Positions 58,495 through 64,000 of a DNA stretch of 64,000 bases are shown here, in pieces. Origin of the DNA: Acidobacteriota bacterium (lineage in GTDB: Bacteria; Acidobacteriota; Terriglobia; Terriglobales; Acidobacteriaceae); NCBI GenBank assembly GCA_018268855.1, contig JAFDVR010000012.1, positions 1 to 64,000 of the forward strand, in the 5' to 3' direction. Numbering within the stretch: position 1 is the stretch's first letter; the number at the start of each line of letters is the position of its first letter. A program made the position numbers and the translations under genes. Below the pieces are notes generated by a model. That model ran no database searches, was not told the origin of the DNA, and worked only from the letters and a program-made list of their open reading frames with translations.

Positions 58495-59616
58495 ATGTCT
58501 GAACTGCGCAAAACTGCTCTGAACGCGATGCACCGTTCCATGAAGGCCAGGATGGTCGACTTCAGCGGCTGGGACATGCCCGTCGAATACAGCGGCCTCA
58601 TCGCCGAGCACAACGCAGTCCGAAACGGTGTCGGCATCTTCGACGTCTCGCACATGGGCGACATCCAGTTGCGCGGGCCGGGTTCCTTAGCTGCCGTGCA
58701 GCGGCTGTTGATGAACGATGCCAGCAAACTGCAGGTTGGCCAGGCACACTACTCCGCCATGCTCACGCCCGAAGGCACCTTCGTCGACGACGTGGTGCTG
58801 CACAAACTCTCCGAGAACGACTACCTGATCGTGATCAACGCCGGTACACGCGAGAAAGATGTGCAGTGGATCCGCAAAGCGATAGGCCAGGTGCCCGGCG
58901 CGCACATCAGCGACTACTCCGACATGTACACGCAGATTGCCATCCAGGGGCCGAAAGCTGTCGATGTTCTCCGGAAGTTGACCGACACGGATCTCTCCAC
59001 CATCAAGAACTATTGGTTCACCTGGGGCAAGGTCTGCGGTCTCTATAACGTGATGATCGCGCGCACCGGCTACACCGGCGAGGATGGTTTCGAGATTTAC
59101 ATCCCCAGCGACGTTGCCACCAGCGAGCGCGTCTGGAAAGAGATTCTCGATGCGGGCGCTGAGTTCGGCATTCTGCCCTGCGGCCTCGGCGCACGCAACA
59201 CCCTGCGTCTGGAAGCCGCGATGGCGCTCTACGGCCACGAAATCTCGGATACCATCAACGTCTTCGAAGCCGGCCTCAATCGCTATTGCAAGCTCGACAA
59301 AGAGTCGAACTTCATCGGCAAGCAAGCCCTGCTGGATATCCAGGCCGCAGGTGGGCCAAAGCGCAAGCTCGTCGGCCTGGAAATGGTAGACCGTGGCATC
59401 GCCCGTGATGGCTATCCGGTCGTATCTCCCACAGGCCAGGAGATCGGCGTTGTCACCAGTGGCTCGCCCTCTGTCACGCTCAAGAAAAACATCGCGCTTG
59501 CCTATGTGCCGCTGAACTTTGCGGAAGTGGGGACTGAAGTTGCGGTGATGGTCCGCAATGCTCCTGTAAAAGCTGTCGTTGTGCCCACGCCGTTTTACAA
59601 GCGCGCAAAGAAGTAG
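58495..59616 (+). CDS. gcvT: Aminomethyltransferase (glycine cleavage T)
   Basis: T-protein of the glycine cleavage system; transfers the methylene group to tetrahydrofolate. 373 residues with F-S-G-W-D-M-P-V-E-Y, D-V-S-H-M-G, Y-T-G-E-D-G-F-E-I-Y and P-C-G-L-G-A-R. GGAG precedes the ATG. No glycine riboswitch is seen upstream. Confidence 0.96.
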   Translation: MSELRKTALNAMHRSMKARMVDFSGWDMPVEYSGLIAEHNAVRNGVGIFDVSHMGDIQLRGPGSLAAVQRLLMNDASKLQVGQAHYSAMLTPEGTFVDDVVLHKLSENDYLIVINAGTREKDVQWIRKAIGQVPGAHISDYSDMYTQIAIQGPKAVDVLRKLTDTDLSTIKNYWFTWGKVCGLYNVMIARTGYTGEDGFEIYIPSDVATSERVWKEILDAGAEFGILPCGLGARNTLRLEAAMALYGHEISDTINVFEAGLNRYCKLDKESNFIGKQALLDIQAAGGPKRKLVGLEMVDRGIARDGYPVVSPTGQEIGVVTSGSPSVTLKKNIALAYVPLNFAEVGTEVAVMVRNAPVKAVVVPTPFYKRAKK

Positions 59617-59632
59617 GCGGCAAGTCTAAATC

Positions 59633-60154
59633 TCAAGCCTTAACTTTATGCGTCTTGCGGTCCAGGTGCACTCCGTACAGGCTCACGCCCATGCATAACA
59701 GTCCAAACGAAATGCCCGCTAGATACTCGCGCGTGCGCAGCACCTTGAAGGTCCGTGACCGGATAACTGCCAGCTCATCTTCGTTCACGGTGTAAGTGTC
59801 CATGTGGTGCAACTGGTAATTGATTGCCGCCTGCTGATGATGGTTCACATAAAATTCGCCCAGCATGAGGCAGTAGGACAGCAGAATCGCCGCAAATGGC
59901 ACCCACCGCCGGCGGATGGCAATCATCGCCAGCGTAATGAAGTAGAAGATCGCCATGCCTGTTTCATACCGCACCAGCCGGATAGCGGTGGTGCGGTCAT
60001 GCGTGTTCCACCACACAGCATAGTCGCGCAGCGGCATAAACTTCAGCGTGGGGTACAGGCCAAAGCTGTAGCTGATAAGAATCCCGGCATAAACGCCTGC
60101 ACCCAGCAGCAGCAGGCCCAGCAGAGTTCGTGTAACCAACTTCATTGGCTTCAT
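59633..60154 (-). CDS. Hypothetical membrane protein
   Basis: About 173 residues with four hydrophobic segments: L-L-G-L-L-L-L-G-A-G, I-F-Y-F-I-T-L-A-M-I, V-P-F-A-A-I-L-L-S-Y and L-A-G-I-S-F-G-L-L. A W-W-N-T-H-D-R motif and several histidines suggest ligand or metal binding. DUF1772-like resemblance is possible but unproven. Starts at 60229 or 60172 are alternatives; GGAGAA favours 60154. It lies directly downstream of the MarR gene. Confidence 0.6.
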   Translation of the reverse strand: MKPMKLVTRTLLGLLLLGAGVYAGILISYSFGLYPTLKFMPLRDYAVWWNTHDRTTAIRLVRYETGMAIFYFITLAMIAIRRRWVPFAAILLSYCLMLGEFYVNHHQQAAINYQLHHMDTYTVNEDELAVIRSRTFKVLRTREYLAGISFGLLCMGVSLYGVHLDRKTHKVKA

Positions 60155-60231
60155 GGATGTGTATTTCTCCATGTATTTGGAAGCAGATATGAGGTTCCAG
60201 GCTGCGTCGGAAGAAAAAATATTCCTCATAA

Positions 60232-60675
60232 TTACGCCAGCGATTTTGCCGCCAGACCCAGCTTCTTCAATAATCGCCGCAACTGCGCGCGCTCCGGAGC
60301 AGACAAATCTTCCATCACGCGTTCCATATCTTCCTGGTGTTGATTGAATAACTGCCGCGCCATTCGCGTGCCTTCACGCGTGAGCTGTACCAGCCGTACG
60401 CGTCTATCGTTTGCCGGATAGGTCCGCTCTACCAGCCCGCGCTCTTCTAAACGATCGATCGCCGATGTCATCGACGCGTTGGCGAGCAACGACTTCTCCG
60501 CCATCATGGACATCGACATCGCGCCTTTGTGCAGCAGCATCTCAAGGATGCCGAAGTCGGTCAGTCCAATCCCTAATTCGGCGATTGATTTTTCGGCAAA
60601 TGCCTGCACCGACCGGCTCGCGCGGTTCAGCACCAGCCACACAGCAGTAGCAGTGGTCTTCTCCTTCGGTTCCAT
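60232..60675 (-). CDS. MarR-family transcriptional regulator
   Basis: A 147-residue winged-helix regulator: L-T-D-F-G-I-L-E-M-L-L-H-K-G, the recognition helix S-M-T-S-A-I-D-R-L-E-E-R-G-L and the wing D-R-R-V-R-L-V-Q. It ends two bases before the longest start of the membrane-protein gene, so the two form an operon and the membrane protein may be its target or effector. Confidence 0.92.
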   Translation of the reverse strand: MEPKEKTTATAVWLVLNRASRSVQAFAEKSIAELGIGLTDFGILEMLLHKGAMSMSMMAEKSLLANASMTSAIDRLEERGLVERTYPANDRRVRLVQLTREGTRMARQLFNQHQEDMERVMEDLSAPERAQLRRLLKKLGLAAKSLA

Positions 60676-60755
60676 ACAGCCAATTCTACGGCCCCTGAAA
60701 TTCTTTAATCGAAGGAATGTCCATGCACAGCCAGTACCCGTCTAGAATAGCGGGC

Positions 60756-61145
60756 ATGAGCTATCCGGCAACGTACAAGTACACCAAAGAGCATGAGTGG
60801 ATTGAAGTGAACGGCAACATCGGCACCGTAGGCATTACGGATTACGCACAGTCCTCGCTCGGCGACATCGTCTTTGTCGATCTGCCCAAGGTCGGCGCCA
60901 CGCTCGCCGCACACGACACCTTCGGCTCCGTCGAAAGCGTTAAGGCCGTTAGCGATCTCTACTCGCCCGTCGCCGGCACTGTTACCGAGGTGAACTCCGC
61001 CCTTAATGACGCGCCTGAAACCATCAACTCCGACGCGAACTCCACCTGGCTCATGAAAATTGAGATCAGCGACACGGCTGCGTTGGGCGATCTGCTGGAC
61101 GCCGAAGCGTACGAGAAGTATGTGGCGGAAGAAACCGGCCACTAA
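60756..61145 (+). CDS. gcvH: Glycine cleavage system H protein
   Basis: Lipoyl carrier of the glycine cleavage system. 129 residues; the lipoylated lysine 63 is in G-S-V-E-S-V-K-A-V-S. ATG 60756 gives the family-standard start Y-K-Y-T-K-E-H-E-W; an upstream in-frame start is rejected. Confidence 0.97.
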   Translation: MSYPATYKYTKEHEWIEVNGNIGTVGITDYAQSSLGDIVFVDLPKVGATLAAHDTFGSVESVKAVSDLYSPVAGTVTEVNSALNDAPETINSDANSTWLMKIEISDTAALGDLLDAEAYEKYVAEETGH

Positions 61146-61186
61146 GCTCGCACAACAGGGAAAGGCCTTCGTCTGGATGCCGCTCT

Positions 61187-62317
61187 TTACTGGGCCGACT
61201 GCTGACTCGCGGGAGCTAGATTCAGATCTGTCACATCTGCACCATGCACCGTCACCATTGCCACAGGCGTGCGGCTGCCGGTGATTATTAGACAGTAAGT
61301 GCCGTCCGGAACATCCTCCAGGGTGAAGCTGCCGTTACTATCAGCCTGTGCGCTGCGGGAGAATCCGTCCTCAACCCCCGCTTCCCGCAGACTCACATAC
61401 TGGCGCTTCTTGTTGGTTTCCGATATGGCTACATGCCCGCCGACAGTGTGCAGACCACTTAGATTCAGCGTGATTTCAACGTCATTGCGCTCGGACCCAT
61501 ATCCCACTTCAAACGGAGTCGCTTTGCTCCGTGAAAACGTCCCGGGGGCGAACACATTGAACAACCTTCTGCTCGATCGCGCGATTTCGGGATCGTTGTT
61601 GCGCATTAAGCGTGTGCTTGGCAGGGTGATATCGGCGTCCACGTAATACGTCCCTGGTGGTAATCCTGTGATGCGGAATTGTCCTCGATCATCTGTGGCA
61701 TTCAGACTGCCAGTGAAGGGGATCGTGACATGTTTCCCATCACGAAACATCATTGGCAATACACGCACATTGCTTGCCGGAGAACCATCCTCATATCGCA
61801 CGACACCACTGAGCGCGCCCCCGCGTTCCAGCGTGAGATCAATGCTGGTGGAGTCGCTCCCAACCTGAATCATTTGTAACTTCTGCTGCACGCGTGCCTG
61901 CGCTTCGTCAGACGAGTTGTCCAGATCATGATGGTCAACCGTATTGATCGGATCGACATACCCCGGCATCTGAACGCTTATGTAGTAGGATCCGGGCCTC
62001 ACATGCGTCAGGTTGAACTCGCCGTCCATTCCGGTTTGGCCATTTCCGCCAGAACCAAATCCCATAAAGGAGAGGCCATCCGCACGCGGTCCGTCCTTCC
62101 GTGACACTGGGACTGGCCGCAGCATTACCCGCGCTAGCCGTGCAGGCCTGTGCGTATCCGCGCAGAAAACATGACCGGTTACTGATCCCGTTGGCAGCGG
62201 CTCATTGCTGGATCGAACAGATCCTGGAGCATGCCCCAAATTGATCGCCGCAACCTGGGCTCCTGCCTGGATAGAAAGCATTACCAGGCCCAAACGGGCA
62301 ATTCCACCCAACGACAT
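61187..62317 (-). CDS. Secreted protein with carboxypeptidase-regulatory-like domains
   Basis: A signal-bearing protein of ~376 residues with repeated beta-sandwich modules: G-S-V-T-G-H-V-F near the start, F-N-L-T-H-V-R-P-G-S-Y, G-A-L-S-G-V-V-R-Y-E-D-G, R-G-Q-F-R-I-T-G-L-P-P-G-T-Y and F-T-L-E-D-V-P-D-G-T-Y. Such domains are common in Acidobacteriota surface proteins. GGAGGT precedes ATG 62317. It separates gcvH from gcvPA. Confidence 0.75.
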   Translation of the reverse strand: MSLGGIARLGLVMLSIQAGAQVAAINLGHAPGSVRSSNEPLPTGSVTGHVFCADTHRPARLARVMLRPVPVSRKDGPRADGLSFMGFGSGGNGQTGMDGEFNLTHVRPGSYYISVQMPGYVDPINTVDHHDLDNSSDEAQARVQQKLQMIQVGSDSTSIDLTLERGGALSGVVRYEDGSPASNVRVLPMMFRDGKHVTIPFTGSLNATDDRGQFRITGLPPGTYYVDADITLPSTRLMRNNDPEIARSSRRLFNVFAPGTFSRSKATPFEVGYGSERNDVEITLNLSGLHTVGGHVAISETNKKRQYVSLREAGVEDGFSRSAQADSNGSFTLEDVPDGTYCLIITGSRTPVAMVTVHGADVTDLNLAPASQQSAQ

Positions 62318-62443
62318 CGCAATACCTCCGGGTGAGACGTGCCCATTAGACACCCTTGCGCACCGCATAGATAGCACTCGCGACAATTTTTTCCACCTCC
62401 TCATTCGGCCATCGTCAACCACTACAATCAAAGGCAGAACCCG

Positions 62444-63769
62444 ATGCGTTACTTACCAAAATCACCTGCAGACCGCGAGGCCATGCTCGCCGAAATTGGC
62501 GCTGCCTCCATTGACGATCTCTTCGCTACCATTCCCGCCGAGTACCAGCTCAAGCGCGACCTCAACGTCCCGCGTCAGCACTCTGAGCACGAGGTGATGG
62601 AGCTCTTCCGCAAATATTCCGAGCAGAACGCGACCGGCTACGCCAGCTTCCTCGGCGCGGGCGCGTACAAGCACTACCGCCCGGTCATCATTGACTCGCT
62701 CTCGCAGCGCGGCGAGTTCCTCACCAGCTACACGCCCTACCAGCCGGAGATCGCGCAAGGCACGCTGCAGGCGCTCTTCGAGTTCCAGACCATGATCTGT
62801 GACCTCACCGGCATGGAGATCGCTAATGCCAGCATGTACGACGGATCTACGGGAGCCGCTGAGGCCATCATGATGGCCGTCCGTGTCACCGGACGCAGCG
62901 GCGCCGTCATCGCGCGCACGGTTCATCCCGAGTACCGCGAAGTCATCGCCACTTACGCGCAGCATCAGGGCATCCCGCTCAGCGAAGTGGAGTACGTGCG
63001 CGACAGCGGACGCATCGATCTCGCCGCGCTCGACGCAGCCCTCGGCGACGACACCGCCTGCGTCCTCATCCAGTCGCCCAACTTCTTCGGCACGATTGAA
63101 GACGTCGCCGCCATCGCCGAGATCGCGCACAAAAAAGGCGCGCTCCTCATCGTCAGCATTGCAGAAGCCGTCTCGCTCGGCATCGTTGCACCGCCGGTCG
63201 AGGCAGACATCGTCTCCCTCGAAGCGCAGAGCTTCGGCGTGCCTGTGGGATACGGCGGGCCGTACTGCGGCGTCATCGCGGCCAAGGAAAAATTCATCCG
63301 CCAGATGCCTGGCCGTCTCTGCGGCGAAACGAAAGATACAGAAGGCCGCCGCGGCTTCGTCCTCACGCTCTCCACGCGCGAGCAGCACATCCGCCGCGAA
63401 AAGGCGACGAGCAACATCTGCACCAACCAATCGCTCGTCGCGCTGATGGTGACCATCTTTCTCACCGTCTACGGCAAAGAAGGCATCCGCGAACTCGCCG
63501 AACAGAACTTAGCCAAGGCACACTACGCCGCGACTGAGTTCGGCAAAAAAGCAAAGCTGCTCTTCAACGCCGCGCCACGGTTCAACGAGTTCGTCATCGA
63601 GACATCGCAAGCAGCCGAAGCCATCAACGCTGGCCTGCTGGAGAAGAAGATCATCGGTGGCCTGCCACTCGCGAAGTGGTATCCGGAACTTGGTGAGAAC
63701 GCGTCCTTGTGGTGCGCGACGGAACTTACAACCAAAGAGCAAATGGACGCGGCCGTAAAGGCACTCTAA
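62444..63769 (+). CDS. gcvPA: Glycine dehydrogenase (decarboxylating) subunit 1
   Basis: The N-terminal half of split P-protein. 441 residues with [30 protein letters not shown] and [12 protein letters not shown]. Subunit 2, which carries the PLP lysine, is not in the window and may lie downstream. Confidence 0.96.
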   Translation: MRYLPKSPADREAMLAEIGAASIDDLFATIPAEYQLKRDLNVPRQHSEHEVMELFRKYSEQNATGYASFLGAGAYKHYRPVIIDSLSQRGEFLTSYTPYQPEIAQGTLQALFEFQTMICDLTGMEIANASMYDGSTGAAEAIMMAVRVTGRSGAVIARTVHPEYREVIATYAQHQGIPLSEVEYVRDSGRIDLAALDAALGDDTACVLIQSPNFFGTIEDVAAIAEIAHKKGALLIVSIAEAVSLGIVAPPVEADIVSLEAQSFGVPVGYGGPYCGVIAAKEKFIRQMPGRLCGETKDTEGRRGFVLTLSTREQHIRREKATSNICTNQSLVALMVTIFLTVYGKEGIRELAEQNLAKAHYAATEFGKKAKLLFNAAPRFNEFVIETSQAAEAINAGLLEKKIIGGLPLAKWYPELGENASLWCATELTTKEQMDAAVKAL

Positions 63770-63781
63770 TTCGGATTTCAA

Positions 63782-64000
63782 ATGGATCACATCGACAAAT
63801 TCGCAGCGACAGTGAATGAAATCAGCAAGCCCCAGCCAGTGCGGCGGGGGGCCTGGTCATCCATGAACTGGATTCAGAAATCAGGATGTTTATTAGGTGT
63901 TTTGCTTATCCTTCCCTATCTCATTGCTGATGGACGATTGGGCATCTTTCTTGGACTTCTGAGTTGGACTTCGTTTTATGTGGGATACGTCGGTGGAGGA
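63782..64000 (+). CDS. Hypothetical membrane protein, partial (cut by window end)
   Basis: An open frame of 73 codons running off the window edge, starting M-D-H-I-D-K-F-A-A-T-V, with two hydrophobic segments (L-L-G-V-L-L-I-L-P-Y-L and L-G-I-F-L-G-L-L). Begins 12 bp after gcvPA. No family recognised. Confidence 0.5.
   Translation, partial: MDHIDKFAATVNEISKPQPVRRGAWSSMNWIQKSGCLLGVLLILPYLIADGRLGIFLGLLSWTSFYVGYVGGG

Overview
The window looks like chromosomal DNA from an Acidobacteriota bacterium of the Terriglobia type (Acidobacteriaceae, for example Terriglobus, Edaphobacter or Granulicella). This is an inference from protein style: DUF6528-like and lactonase-type beta-propellers, sulfatases with twin-arginine signals, a GH92 mannosidase, hfq next to hflX, a signal-peptide-bearing second ATP synthase b subunit, and the dispersed palindromic repeats typical of these genomes. 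The DNA is moderately GC-rich and densely coding on both strands. I see no tRNA, rRNA, CRISPR array, prophage or transposase gene. Most genes are housekeeping. The unusual content lies in small elements lodged between genes of core operons.

Layout. 1-6.5 kb: Fur-family regulator, secreted lipoproteins, a VIT/CCC1 metal transporter coupled to a DegT aminotransferase, and hfq-hflX. 8.3-15.2 kb: ATP synthase operon b, b', delta, alpha, gamma, [hicA-hicB], beta, [inverted-repeat element], epsilon; subunits a and c are not here. 15.3-22.6 kb: sulfatase, orphan DNA methyltransferase, PP2C phosphatase, MaoC and YCII proteins, metallo-beta-lactamase-fold hydrolase, zinc-binding membrane protein, rhomboid protease, XRE regulator. 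22.8-28.9 kb: SurA-like chaperone, OB-HD nuclease-like protein, a decayed amino-acid oxidase, a DUF892 protein, a DUF2911 protein, RodA. 29-37.5 kb: serine hydrolase, a ygiC/ygiB-like pair, a class V aminotransferase, YqeY, DUF2199, RNase HI, a thioredoxin-like lipoprotein, a YihY protein. 37.6-43.3 kb: pyruvate kinase, GH92 mannosidase, a second sulfatase. 43.3-49.6 kb: ftsY, ribD-ribE, thymidine kinase, YbjQ, UvsE, trpD. 49.7-52.8 kb: sucC, [element with a four-helix-bundle gene], sucD, ndk. 52.9-64 kb: SGNH hydrolase, Cu/Zn superoxide dismutase, exonuclease/phosphatase-family protein, glgC, small unknown genes, and the glycine cleavage genes gcvT, gcvH and gcvPA separated by minus-strand genes.

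Main point of interest. Two related elements with roughly 32-bp terminal inverted repeats, built from an AGCTTTTAGC / AGCTCTTAGCT motif, sit between atpD and atpC (14658-14763) and between sucC and sucD (50914-51356). Both end exactly two bases before a start codon, with the same junction AGCTATATGGCAG. The sucCD copy carries an intact four-helix-bundle gene of the 23S rRNA intervening-sequence protein family. The atp copy is only 106 bp but keeps a reading-frame end resembling that protein's C-terminus. It therefore looks like an internally deleted derivative of the same mobile family. A hicAB toxin-antitoxin pair, translationally coupled inside the same ATP synthase operon, makes that operon doubly unusual.
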